NCBI GenBank assembly: GCA_039654915.1
Contig: CM077597.1
Coordinates: 31,780,001-31,844,000, forward strand
DNA length: 64,000 nucleotides
Reading direction: 5' to 3'
Source: Aquilaria yunnanensis
Lineage: Eukaryota; Streptophyta; Magnoliopsida; Malvales; Thymelaeaceae
Shown: in pieces, positions 47,561 through 59,302 of the stretch
How positions within the stretch are numbered: the first letter of the stretch is position 1
How the letters are laid out: every line of letters starts with the position of its first letter
The notes under the pieces: generated by a model
What the model was told of the DNA's origin: nothing
The model's database searches: none
What the model saw: the letters and a program-made list of their open reading frames with translations, nothing else
Made by a program: the position numbers and the translations under genes

Positions 47561-47880
47561 TGATATGAGCATGGAAGGTACAACCAAGGATGGTGAGGAC
47601 CCATTGAAGAAAACTAGTGGACCAATGATAAGGATGAAGGCTAAGGAGCTCACTAGTGCACTTCAAGCCTTTGTCCCAAGCTATTTCATGGAGCTTGGAC
47701 TTGGATCTTCACAAGGAGCTACTGGAACATTAAAGAAATCATATGGAGATGATGGCCAAGCTTGGTGCTCAATTCTATAGCGCATAGACAATCTACAAGA
47801 CAAGGAATGCCAAGGGCACCCCTCAAGTGCACCTTTGGAGCCCCCTTGAGGTGTCTCATGAACCATTTCATTCCACAAGT
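47561..47880 (+). repeat. Fragment of a Ty3 family-A LTR / pol end
   Basis: A plus-strand frame at 47565-47780 encodes DPLKKTSGPMIRMKAKELTS, matching the pol C-terminus that lies inside the LTR of element A (28650-28871, GPLTRKKAK). It is followed by TCAAGTGCACC text also seen in the LTR at 4105-4930. Both ends are indistinct. Confidence 0.55.
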
Positions 47881-50800
47881 TGAATCTTTGAAGCTATGAG
47901 AACCCTTATTTTATTAGGTAACTAATTTATTTTAGTTACATAATCCTGGATAAGATTACACTTGCAAGCTAGGTTTAAGTCAAGCTAATGAGTCAAATAG
48001 TCTTTGGAGTTCATAAGATTAAAAATCAAAGGTAAATTGACCACAATGGCAACTAGGGGCAATTCAGTAATTTGGCATATCAAAGGTCAAAATGTGATCA
48101 AGAGAGATATAATTGAGCTTTTATAGGTGAAATGAACATTTCAATGAAATTTTAACTCAATTTGACCAAAGATTAGCTTTTTCTTGCTAAGGATGTGATG
48201 AAGGGAAAAATGGTAATTTTTAGCTCAAATATGGTCAAAATGGGTTTTGGAAGGTAATAAATGGTATTTTCAACCATTTGGTGAAATTTGGTGAAGTTCA
48301 AAGTTAAACTAACCAAGTTTGAGACTTTTCTTGCAAGAAAAGCTAGGAAGGGCATTTTGGTAATTTTGGTTGGTCAAACTTGGTCAAACCTAAGTCAAAC
48401 CAGGTAAACCAGATTCAAACCTTGTCAAGGGTATGAAAATACATGGTTGGAAGTGTAGGAGAGAAAAATCTAAGAATTTAAGTGCAAATGCAGACATATT
48501 TGAGCATTTTCTGGAGGTAACTTCTTTTTAACCAAGGGTTATGAGGCCTAAAAGGCACTTCCACCCCAAGCACCTCTTGGAAAATTTAGGGAATGAGGCA
48601 ACCTAGTTTTGAGTCATGAAATAAGCTTCCAAAAATGTGGAAGAGCCCCCATTTCCTTTGGTTAAAAGGGCTAAACCACTACTAACCATGTAAAGGCCTT
48701 AATCCTTTTACCATTTTAGCCCTTTCACCCATTTTCCATCCTTATTCATCCCAAAACACTCTATCTCACTTTATTATTTTCCTCTGCCCATTTAGCATGT
48801 CCTAAACCCTAAATGAGAAATCGAAGAAAAAGTGTGTTTGTTGTAATTGAGGGCTTAGGAGTTTGGTTTCTTTCTTCTCCAAGAGGTGGGCACCACTTTG
48901 GGCTATTTATTTTGAGGTTAGAAACTTTATTTTACTATACCTTGGTTTCCTTTTCTTTAAAAACCTTTTTCTCATAAAAACCCTTGGTTGTTGAGGTGAA
49001 GCTTGGTGAGAGGGAGGAGAACTGTGGAGCTTCGAAAAGGAGTTTTGGTTTGGGATTTTCCACCAAGGTAAGGAGGTCATTTTGGTTTTTTTATGTGTAG
49101 TAAAAAAAAATTTCCTCAGCTCAAAAATGTTATTTGGTCTAGTGGTTATATTACTATCTAGTAAAGGGACTCCATGGAGACTAGGAAAAGACTCTTGGTG
49201 CTTGACACTTGAGCTTGCAACTTGGTGATCTACACAAGGGTAAGGTGTTCTAGCCCTTCTCTTGTTGGGAATTTTTGGCCATGTTTTATCTTTGTAAAAG
49301 CTAGGACAAATGGTAGGGAAAAAAGGGTACGGGATGACCTAGAAAGGGCTCATATGGCACTAAGGTTAGACCTAGCTCCTAGTTTTGGGAAATAGGTGGT
49401 GTCCTTGGTGCATGGGCTGTAAAATGGTGTGTGGATCAAGCATTGGGTGCTTGGTAGATGAGTGTGGCATAACCTTCATAATTTGGCAAGCACAAGAAAG
49501 GTGTGCCTCAGTTTGGGTGTGTAGGGTTGTGATCGATCTCAAAGGCTCAGTATGTGGTTGTGCGTGTGTGGCATGGGCCCCTAGATGCATGATTAATTTG
49601 GGTGCCTAAGAGCATGGTAAGTTAGGTGTGACAAGTTGCACATGGGTGCGCCCAAAGGGTCATGCAGTTGTGTATGCCTAAAGGGCTCCTAATGTCAAGC
49701 CTAGGGGTGCGCGTGTGCATACACTTACAGGCTCGTGGCTGTGGGCACCTAGGAGGTCGTATGGGTATGCCCTTGGGGCTTGGTTTCTATGTGGGCCTTG
49801 GGTTTTTCTTTTGGGCATAATCCATGATGGGGATCCCACGGTAGAAACCCTAGGGGCCAAAAGGCATTTAAGCCTACTAAATGACTTGGGCCACAAACAA
49901 ACATACACATCGGCCCAATGAGGCATAGGTCCCAAGATGGGGCAAAATACATCCAAGGGCACTAGGACATACATGAAATTAGGTCAAACCCTGCAGCATA
50001 CAATAAGGGAGTTTTTGAGCTAGCGAAAACTGGTAAGCTCATGGGTAAATGTAAGGATGCATGCTCAAGGGCAAACATGGACCAATTGGTATTTTGCTTG
50101 TTTGTTGTTTGTTTGCTTGTTTGCTTGTGTGAGAAGTATGATGAGTCATGCACACAAAAGGGCATGATATGATGATCATTATATAATACTCCACACCATA
50201 TGAGCTCATGGCATGCTCATATAGTTTATGGGCAAGGTTTATGCATGCATGGCAATGTATGCATGTGGTCCATTATGTGTGCTATTGTTATGTATTGTTT
50301 GTTTTAGAATGCCTTACTAAGTATTTTATATAATCACCCTTATTGTTAATGTGCAGATAACATCATCCAAGAGACAAATAATCCACCGTGATTATTTGAT
50401 ACTTGTTTGTTAGTTTCTCATAGGTACATTTTCCATACACTACATGTTCATTTTTTATATGTTGCATGCATTTATGGTCAGAGTCTAACTCCAAAATTAT
50501 TTGCCTTATATAGCAAGGTAGTCGGGCAAGGACTTATTGGGTTGCTCCTCGCTTAGGTTTCTCTCTCCTAAGCAAATGTGGGCCTACTGACCATTTGGGT
50601 CATGAATATTTTGTAGCACAGTGGTAGTAGGTAGTAGAAGGTCTAATGGTATTGAATTTGACTTAGCATAACCATGGCATATACTATTATTAATTTGGGT
50701 TAAGCTTATCAACCCATGACATTACTTACTTAGGCTGATAGGCAAAACACTTAAATATTGTGTTATCATAATATTTACTTGCTATGAGTGTAGTTTTCAT

Positions 50801-50940
50801 CCATGGTTTGGCATGATATATTATTTTTGCATGCGTGAACATTAAAAATGTTTTTCTTACGCGGCCACACATATTAGGAGTTTGGATTAGGCAACAGAAT
50901 AATTTAACCTAATTAAGAAATTAATTAGGTATCTATTAGG
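47881..50940. other. Unassigned LTR-like DNA, no gene
   Basis: About 3 kb with no supported coding region. Stretches such as 48020-48420 (repeated GGTCAAA / CAAATTTGGT words), the CCTAAACCCTAAATGAG at about 48801 and TGTGCAGATAAC at 50351 look like U3, R and U5 parts of a long Ty3 LTR, but I could not find convincing ends or a TSD. A short TTTG/CTTG simple repeat occurs at about 50097-50130. Frames near 49400-49970 overlap on both strands without a recognisable domain and are treated as chance. Confidence 0.3.
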
Positions 50941-51587
50941 ATGGTTCCTCACAGAAGTCCTAAAGCTTCAAGACCTCTTTTTAACATCTAATAGAAGGTA
51001 TTAAGCCAGTGGAACTCAATTATTCAGGCTTAAAGTTGTAGACAAAAGGAAGGACCCTAAGGAGCCGTTAAGTGCACCCGGGAAGGTTTTTAGTGCCAAT
51101 CTTGTGTTGTAATTTATTTTATTTTATTTTCACATTTATTTATATTATTTAGGATGTTATTAAGGCCATGGAAGTGATTCAAGTTGCACAAGATGAGTGG
51201 AATTCACTGCACACATTAAACATGTGCAAATTAGGTGTTTTAGTCCTAGTTTGATTATGTTTTCTTAACTCCTTTGAACTTAGGGTTTGGCTGCGAGTTT
51301 TGGTCTGCTTGTTGCCCTAGTTTTGGCCTATAAATAGGCACATATTTTCGGTGAAAATCACAACCTTTAACTGAAATAATATTGCTCTTTTGGGAGAAAT
51401 TGTATTTGGTTCATTAAAGACTGTTTTGGTGCACAAGTTACTTGTGTTCTTGGTTTTCTTATACTTTTGGTTTCTAATCACAAGTTGATTAGTGGTGAGG
51501 GTTTAAAATCTAGTCTCTTTGATGTCTTATGGAGCTTGAAAAATATTTTGGGCATGTTTCATGGTCTTTACACCATTAGGCTTCACA
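50941..51587 (+). repeat. 5' LTR of element C (left end uncertain)
   Basis: The right end CTTCACA lies five bases before the PBS. A TATA box (CTATAAATAGG, 51329-51339) and text like GTTCTTGGTTTTCTTATAC are shared in order with the family-A LTR at 4105-4930. The left end could not be fixed and may lie 50-100 bases either way. Confidence 0.6.
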
Positions 51588-51592
51588 TTAGT

Positions 51593-51607
51593 TGGTATTA
51601 GAGCCAC
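51593..51607 (+). other. Primer-binding site of element C
   Basis: TGGTATTAGAGCCAC, a tRNA-Met-type PBS with one change from TGGTATCAGAGCCAC. Confidence 0.78.
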
Positions 51608-52440
51608 AAGTTCCATCCGGAAGGCATATCTTTGTCTTTTGTTTTTCTCTTCATTTTTCTTTCAATTTTTTATAGTAATTTTGTGATTTAATTCTCTATT
51701 TTAATCCTTTGTTCTTTTTTTCCCAACCTTGTTTCCAATCAAAACAAAAAAAAATAACAAAAAGACGTCAAACTAGGGTTTCCTAGTTTTTGGTTTTAAT
51801 TCATTTGCTGTCTTTTGATTCTTATATTTTCTTTTCATGTCCAGCCATATTAATCTTCCTTGTTTTCAGTTTTTCCAACATCCTAGGGTCAAGAAAACAC
51901 AAAAAAAAAAAAATAAGGATCCTAGTTCAAGAAGTTTCGGTACCAAAAGGTTGTTTCAAATTGTGCAAGTTTTCTATAGTTTCTTGCCTTGGCTAAAAAG
52001 AAATCTAACTTTTTGTCTTTGGAAGCAAGGAACTTCAAGAAGGAAAGTGTTATAGCAACAAAAGAGCAAGGAAAAATGTGGTTTCAAAAAAAAAAAAAAA
52101 AGAAAGAAAAAGAAAGGAAAAAAGTTTGCAAAAGAAGCTTGCACAAGTGATTTCGTTTTTGCGCCCACAAACCCTAACCCTTTGTTTTGAGCCTAAAGCT
52201 TTTCTTTATGGTTCTTGTGTTCATTAATTTCAAGAGCTTCCTAAGGTCTTTTTAAAGCTTGTTTAGCCCACCTCTATTTTGGAGTCAAAAAATTGTTTTC
52301 AAGGATTCAAGTTATCTTGTATGCTTTGATGAAAGTTTTCTTAGAACTTTTGAGGACTCTTTTAATAGCAACATTTTCACTAACAAATTGAGTGTTTTAA
52401 GCGTTCATCTTTTGAGTGAAACACATGAGGTAAGTGTGTG
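51608..52440 (+). other. Leader of element C
   Basis: Untranslated region between PBS and gag with pyrimidine-rich text and A-runs (51899-51914, 52086-52102). Small frames here have no recognisable features. Confidence 0.55.
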
Positions 52441-52525
52441 AGGATCTTCGTTTTTAGGAGTATGGAGGGATAGGAGGACAGAAGGATTGAAGTGAGGCAC
52501 AATGAAGAGCCTACCATGAGGGAAC
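52441..52525 (+). pseudogene. gag N-terminal start of element C, left of copia J
   Basis: Short acidic/basic text (NEEPTMRE) that continues in register at 60694 once J and one TSD copy are removed. Boundary flanks are GGAAC (52521-52525) and AAAAC (60694-60698), a decayed TSD. Confidence 0.55.
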
Positions 52526-53957
52526 TATAGGCTTTCGAGAGCCAAACAAGCATAGCCAAAGATAACCGAAACCCTACAGGATCCAAGTAAAATGGGGTAA
52601 ATCGAGTGTTTAGAAATTTTATACCTAGTCAGTTGAGATCTTTCACCAAATTGTTGAGTCAAATCACAAAATTTGAACAGTTGACATGTTTAAGCTCTCT
52701 ATAGTACCCACATGAGCCTCTCAAGATCACCACGCCTTCACCATGTCCCAGCAGATGCATTCTTCTTGTGCCTGTAGTGCTAGCTTGTGTCCTCAAAAGA
52801 ATGGCAAGAGAATAGTGCAGTTGGAACTTTTAGAACTCTTCTGATTTCATCCTTAGGGAGGCTAGGGCAAGAGTTACAACATTCTCACTATATGATGCAT
52901 ATATAGTGAGACTTGACTCCCAAGCCCAATGGGTTTCAAAACCCTAATCCAATTAGGTTTAATTTTTGGCTTCATTAATGGCTCAACCTTTAGGCCAATT
53001 ATTAATCCAAAATTTTTATGAAACGAAAACCCAAACAATTTGGCCGACACTAAAATAATCCAATTGGCTCTATGTGTGCGACCTAATAGGCTCCTATCAC
53101 ATTGGCAATGATCATAAATCACATTTATGATCATAAACAATGAGCGGTGTCTAGCAACACATCATTGCTACCCAAGTGACAAGATAGTCAGTGATTCGAC
53201 TAAACTTCTATGATCATTATCTGTATATGTCATTGTCCCTTAGGCCAAGATATCAAGACCAAGCACGAGACATGGAATGTGTCACTCTTGTATAGCCCAA
53301 TCTATGGTTTTTTGATTATTGAGTAGACTAACTTAAACTGATGACGTTGATACTGTAAATCAACTCATCCTAGCATGGCCATGCATTTTCTTAGTCTCAC
53401 TCTATCAAGGGGCCCAAAGATATTACTCATGTTACAAAGGATGGACAAATCCCATCTTAATCATACAAAACACTCTGCATGATATGTGACATACCCAATG
53501 ACCACCTTCTTGTTCATATAGTTACGAGCAATAAAAGGAAGTATCAAAGTATGTTACTCACATGTAGAGAACCTTGTTGATCTTAGGTCAAAGGACTATA
53601 TATACCATGATCACTATTAGAATCACTTATGACACTCATATAACGATTTGTGTAGTGTTTTCATGGTGGGTCGGTCTAGTACACAAGTTCTCCAACTTGT
53701 AACCATATGTAGACTACATATCTTATATTAGTCTCCACATATGCTAGTATTTATGTATTATTGCAACCTACTCCACAATAATACTAGACATGGACATTTA
53801 AGAATACTATTATTCTAGGGTTATAATTACGTTTGATTATGTCACACAAAAATAGTACAACAAACACAATTACTGGATTAATGCCTTAATAAAATATGAT
53901 GACTCAACACACAAAATACAATCATCTCATGATTGGATTTTGGGCACAACACTAACA
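52526..53957 (-). repeat. 3' LTR of copia J
   Basis: The plus strand runs from TATAGGCTTTC to CACTAACA; collinear with 59303-60693. The right end abuts the PPT. Confidence 0.9.
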
Positions 53958-53970
53958 ATCTCCCACTTGC
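53958..53970 (-). other. Polypurine tract of copia J
   Basis: The minus strand reads GCAAGTGGGAGAT directly before TGTTAGTG, the usual copia (Tnt1-like) arrangement. Confidence 0.82.
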
Positions 53971-54089
53971 ACTAAAGTCAATCATCCATCTATCTAATAC
54001 CAATGGATCTAGAATGACTATCATGCTTTTGCTGCATAAGGGGTTTTGTCAATGGATCATCAATGTTGCTATCTGTTGAGTCCTGCATA

Positions 54090-55800
54090 TCCTCAGATCA
54101 CCCATTTCGATGATCTCTCTTTTGAGATGATAACGTTAGAGTATGTGTTTGGCCGCTAGTAAGATCGAAGTTTCTTAGACTGTTCAATTGGTCCATTGTT
54201 GTCACAATAGAGCTCAATCGAGTCAGCAATGCTTGAAACTACTCCAAGTTTTGTTTTGAACTTCTTAATCCAAACAGCCTCCTTCGCAACATCAAAGGTG
54301 GCAATGTACTTAGATTCTATTGTAAAGTTGGCTACTGTATCTTGCTTTAAACTCTTCCAGTTCACAGCACCATCACCAATGCAAAATACATAACCAGATT
54401 GTGACCTAAAATCATCCTTATCGGATTAGAAACTAGCATCAATGTAACCCTTACAATGAGCTCATCTTCACCTTTGAAGACCAAGAATGCATCCTTAGTC
54501 CTTCATAGGTACTTAAGGATGTTCTTAACAGCTATCCAGTGACTCTCACCAGGGTTTGATTCGTACCTCTTCATCACGCTCAAGGCATATGAGATATCGG
54601 GACTAGTACATATCATGGCATACATGATAAATCCAATTGCTCAAGCATATGGAATCTTAGTCATAGGTTCTCTCTCCCTAGGTGTACTCGGACACTGAGA
54701 TATAAAAAGAGTTATACTATGTGACATGGGCAAGAATCCTTTCTTGGAGTCTAGTGTGCTAAACCTCTTTAGCACCTTGTCAATGTATGTACCTTGACTT
54801 AGGCTGAGTAGCTTTTTAGAACTATCTCTATAAATCCTAATGACTAACACATAGCCTACTTCACCCAAGTCCTTCATACAGAAACATTTCCCTAGCCAAG
54901 TCTTCGTAAACTATAGCTCAAAAATGTCATTCTCGATGAGTAATATGTCATCTACATACAACACTAACAAGACAATAACGCTCCTACTAACCTTCTTGTA
55001 AACACAAGGTTCATCTTCATTTCTAATGAAACCAAACTCGTTAATTGCCTTATCAAAATGAAGATTCTATCTCTGAGAAGCTTACTTCAGTCCAAAAATG
55101 GACAATTGCAACTTGCACACTTTATTGGCATTCTTTGGAGTGACAAAACCCTTAGGCTGTGTCATGTACACATCCTCAAGTAGCTTTCCATTAAGGAATG
55201 TAGTTTTGACATCCATTCACCATATCTCATAATCATAGTGTGCAGCAATAGTCAATAAAATTTGGCTAGATTTCAACATGGCAATTGGTGAAAAAGTATC
55301 ATCATAGTCAATACCGTGAATTTGCTTTAAACCTTTTGCAACCAATCATCCCTTAAAGGTAATCACATTACCATCCATGTCAGTTTTCTTCTTAAAAACC
55401 CATTTGCACCCCATAGGTTTTACCCCTTCAGGTGGATCAACCAAAGTCCATACTTGGTTTTTATACATGGATTCCATCTTGAACTTTATGGCCTCTAGCC
55501 ACTTTTCAAAATCTATCCCGACAAAAAGGTTCTTGGTAGTTTGTCAGCCCATCTTGATCCATGGGCATCACATCGCCGATGTGAATGATGAGAAATCCAT
55601 ATCTCTTGGGCTCACATTGAATCCTAATAAACCTACATGGGCTCTGTGCTACAGGAACAAACTCCTGAACCACAACATCTTGTGGTGTCTACTCAGGTTC
55701 CATTTCAAGTTCTATGTCCCCTTGTTCTTGAATTTCTTCAACTTCTACTTTCCTCCCACTGGTTCCTTTAGAGATAAACTCTTTTTATAGAGAGACACTA
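54090..55800 (-). pseudogene. Reverse transcriptase and RNase H of copia J
   Basis: From about 55440 leftwards the minus strand encodes MGCKWVFKKKTDMDGN, LVAKGLKQIHGIDYDDTFSP (55300-55350) and YEIWxMDVKTTFLNG (about 55190-55230). The catalytic box is the intact LYVDDILLI (YVDD codons 54947-54958). MKDLGEVGYVLVIRIYRD follows (54820-54877), and RNase H at 54365-54156 has WKSLKQDTVANFTIESKYIA and LYCDNNGPIEQ. RT makes the cDNA and RNase H removes the RNA. Stops between blocks make it inactive, although the catalytic Asp pair is kept, unlike in E and F. Confidence 0.92.
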
Positions 55801-56640
55801 ATTTGAGCATCAAACATTTTCTGCTCGAACGGATTATAGAGAAAATAGCCCTTTGTTTCTTTAGGATCCCCAACAAAAAGACATTTATGAGATTTGGGCC
55901 CTAGCTTGTCAGAGATTAACATTTCACCTAAGCCTCACAGCCCCAAATCTTTATAAAATACAAACTGGGACACCTCCCATTCTATATCTCAAATTGTGTC
56001 TTTTGAATTGACTTAGATGGAACTCAGTTTAGTGTAAAAGTGGTTGTCTCTATTGCATGTCCCCAAAAGGAGTTTGGATGGTCAGCTTGACTCATCATTG
56101 ATCGAACCATGTCTAATAGAATTTGGTTTCTTTTTTCAGATTCACCATTCCATTGAGGTGTACCAGGTGGAGTGAGTTGTGATACTATACCACACTCTTT
56201 TACATAGTCAAGGAATTCTCGGTCCAAGTTTTTTCCACCTTGATCAAATCGAAGTACCTTGATACTTTACTCAAGTTGATTTTGTACTTCATTCTTGAAT
56301 TCTTTGAACTTTTCAAAGGATTCTGACTTCTGTTTTACAAGATATATGTAGCCATATCTACTAAAGTCATCAGTAAAGGTAATGAAGTATTGGAAGCCTC
56401 CTCTAACTTGTTCAGACACAGGGCCACATACATCACTATGTATGAGTCCTAGCAAGTTATTAGCCCTTTCACTTTGCCTAATGAAAGGGGTTTTGGTCAT
56501 CTTGCCAAATAAACATGACTCAAATGTCTCATATGATCCAAAGTCAAATGACTCCAAGAGTCCATCTTTATGGATCTTGGATACACGGGTCTCATTTATA
56601 TGGCCCAGATAAGATAGTGCCAGGGACAGGTCAGGTTAGA
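55801..56640 (-). pseudogene. Integrase of copia J
   Basis: At 56557-56267: CLFGKMTKTPF (after the zinc-binding part), LLGLIHSDVCGPV with the first core Asp, and YFITFTDDFSRYGYIYL. At 56227-56024: DREFLDYVKECGIVSQLTPP and GTPQWNGESEKRNQ, which carries the catalytic Glu, then FWGHAIETTTFTLN. The copia integrase core is largely readable, with a frame break between the two parts near 56250. Confidence 0.92.
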
Positions 56641-57913
56641 ATCATTCAATCTGACCTTCTTAGTATTCACATTTTAGATTAGATTTTCAAGTTTTAGAAC
56701 ATACAAACCAATGCTAAGTCGAGCACTACCATAAAAGATTTCATTCAAATAAATAGAACAACATTTGTCCTTTATTATAAATGAAAAACCTTTCATGTCC
56801 AAGCAAGAAACAAAAATGAAATTTCTGCTAATAGTAAGCACAAAGTAGTAGTTGTCTAATTCTAAAACCAATTCACTAGGCAACGTGAAAATATAAGTCT
56901 CTACAACTGAGGCAGCAACTCTTGCTCCATTTCTAACATGTAGGTCCACTTCACCTCAAGCCAATCTTCTACTCCTACTTAGATCCTACATATTTGCACA
57001 AATGTGAGATCCACATCCATTATCCAATACCCAAGATGATGAAGTAGAAAAGTTAGCCTCTATAGCAAATATACTTGAAGTGGAAGTCTTACTTCCCTTC
57101 TCCTTAGCAAGTTCTTCAAGATAGAGCTTGCAATTGCGCTTCCAGTGTCCAAGTTGCTTACAATGGAAGCACTCCCCTTCCTTAGACCACCAGATGGTTT
57201 CAGTACAGTTGAAGAAAAATTAGAAATGGACTTTCCTTTAGCTTTATTCTTCTTTTTGTTGGCTTTTCCCTTTCCCTTGCCTTTTAGACCATCATAATGG
57301 GCTTAGCCTTCTTAAGGTTTTGCTCAGTAGTTCTCAACATGTTAAGCAATTAAGGGAGGGACATATCAAGATCATTCATCTTACAGTTCATGAAGAACTG
57401 ACTATAGCTTTCCAACAATGATTGCAAGACTACATCAATAGCCAACTCTTTCTAAAGGCATATCCCAAACTCTCAAAATTCTTAATGTACCTAATCAACT
57501 TGGGCACATGAAGACCTACAAGACTTCTTTCAAACATTTTGCACTGAAACAATGCCTTAGAGGTCTTAAACGTCTCATGCCTAGCTTGCTCTTGGAAGAG
57601 CATTTTGAGATGTTTGATCATATCAAATGATCCCATGTTTTTATGTTGCTTCTAAAGCTCAGATTCCATGGTAATAAGCATGAGGGAAGCAACATCCAAA
57701 GCATCATCAAAATGCTTCTTATGAGCATCCCTTTCACTTCTTGGAGCTTTGGCAGCAAGCTCATACGGAATGGGCTGCTCTAGGACATAGTCCTTTCTCT
57801 CTTGCTTGAAAACTATCCTTAAATTTCAGTACCATTTGAGAAAGTTGGTCCCATTCAGTTTTTCCTTATCAAGCATCGATCGCAAATGAAAGTGTCAATG
57901 TCTTTTGTGCCAT
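56641..57913 (-). pseudogene. gag and protease of copia J
   Basis: Gag starts at 57913 (MAQKTLTLSF). An early frame loss precedes the KDYVLEQPIPYELAA block (about 57770-57810), and GSFDMIKHLKMLFQEQARHE starts at about 57633. The zinc knuckle CFHCKQLGHWKRNC at 57130-57171 is intact (CX2CX4HX4C). The protease loop reads WVLDNGCGSHI at about 57003-57035, with Asn for the usual Thr/Ser after Asp. Gag forms the particle; the protease would mature Gag-Pol. Several stops. Confidence 0.88.
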
Positions 57914-59289
57914 GGTAATCTATAACAGTAAATATGCAATGTAAGAGTCATGCATTTTAGTTCATTTAATAAAGACTTTTATTAAACGATACTCCAACTA
58001 TTTTACTCAAAATAATAACCCTCGATATTATTTCAGAACACGTTAGTGCCAAGGTATTCTAGTGAGGCAAGATCCATATTTCACCACAACTTGAGTCAGC
58101 TTTGGCTTTTCTCTCAAGTTATAGTTATTTAGGTAGGCAAATCCTTGCCAATTGCATCTCATGCAACTTTGGATAGTTAGGTGAACAACACTTGTCCAAG
58201 CTCATCTCATGAACTTAAGCCCAACTCTATGCCTCTAAACCCCAATCCTATTAGGATGACTTAGTTATGTCAGACCCAAAGTTAACAATTTGGATATCCC
58301 TTTTATCCCATTGTGTCTTACCAAGATGAACATAGGTGCTTTGCTTTAGCAAACCCCCTTAATGTTGATCAAAGTATTGATGAGTGCCAACATTTGGAAG
58401 GCATCACATTTAGTTACTTAATATTTTGTTTGAGGGATTTTCTTTTTGATCTCGCCAATTATTATCTTTCATTGTCTTATACGTGCATCACATAAAAATA
58501 TAAAACATGCATCTCATGCTAAAACCAAATTAAACGTGACATGGTTATAGCTCGAACTATGCGATATTCTCAAGCCAATGAGAATATCATAAAATCCTAA
58601 GAAAAGAAAAGTTCTTCACAAGTTTCTTCTCCTTATTGCTTGGTTTTCTCTTTGTAGTCACCTCCTTGGAAACACCACCTTGGACGATCCCAAAATGTAC
58701 AATTACATCAATAATAGAAACCTTAAGTTACATTCGAGGAGAGTAAGGTGATAAAAGAGTGTACAATGAGAGTAACAAGAAAAGGCATGACTCATAGACC
58801 GTATTTACAAGTACAACCAACAAGGGCTCTAACCATGCACCATGCTACAACCACCAATCAGTATATCATGCCAAATCTCATTCAACAAAATGCATGCCAA
58901 TTAACATGTGTTTATTAACCAGCTTTATTAAAGTCACAAATTGCATATGGCGATCTTGCTAGCCGATCAACAACTAAGCACCTAAGACCACCTCCATCCG
59001 AGCCACCAAAAGCACTCTACTCAAGGTGCTCGAATAGCCCTAATCCGTCCCTACTAAGGTTTCGCATATATTGCAACAATCCTCATTTAGATAGGTATCT
59101 TACACCCATCAATCTAGGTTAATCTCATGAACCAGCGTATGTCATGTCTTTATATATATCTCATACATACCTTACGACTTTGAGTTTCATGCATCATGAA
59201 TCAATCTAATTAATCATCATCAAAAGCAACTAAACAAACAACAAACCATGTGATTCAACACTCAATCCCGATTCAGAGTTTCACAAGTA
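57914..59289 (-). other. 5' leader of copia J (about 1.4 kb)
   Basis: An unusually long untranslated stretch between PBS and gag, collinear with the leaders of K and L. It contains no long frame but holds the conserved hairpin at 57963-57988. Confidence 0.8.
57963..57988 (-). promoter_or_regulatory. Conserved hairpin 50 nt upstream of copia gag (element J)
   Basis: CATTTAATAA pairs with TTATTAAACG around a 6-base AGACTT segment, giving an 11-bp stem (counting A73:T78 and one mismatch/wobble). The same place in copy L has a perfect stem with a different loop. Confidence 0.5.
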
Positions 59290-59301
59290 GCACTGATACC
59301 A
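59290..59301 (-). other. Primer-binding site of copia J
   Basis: The minus strand reads TGGTATCAGTGC one base after the LTR; one change from the tRNA-Met-type site. Confidence 0.8.
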
Positions 59302-59302
59302 C

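Noticed and set aside
47383..47604. Minus-strand frame with WLPSSGKFFRTAYDVWDKI, vaguely like copia Gag
   Set aside because: Only a short stretch resembles a Gag helix, no neighbouring copia sequence, and it overlaps the end of the H LTR.
48795..48815. CCTAAACCCTAAATGAG, telomere-like words
   Set aside because: Only one or two CCCTAAA units; common in plant LTR R regions; not an interstitial telomere array.
49372..49974. Several overlapping frames on both strands around a GC-richer patch
   Set aside because: Mutually overlapping frames without domain or start context; the patch is repetitive (GGGTGCGC, CATGGGC words) LTR-like DNA.
55377..55790. Plus-strand frame of 137 codons
   Set aside because: It lies antisense to the well-supported copia RT of element J; a shadow frame.
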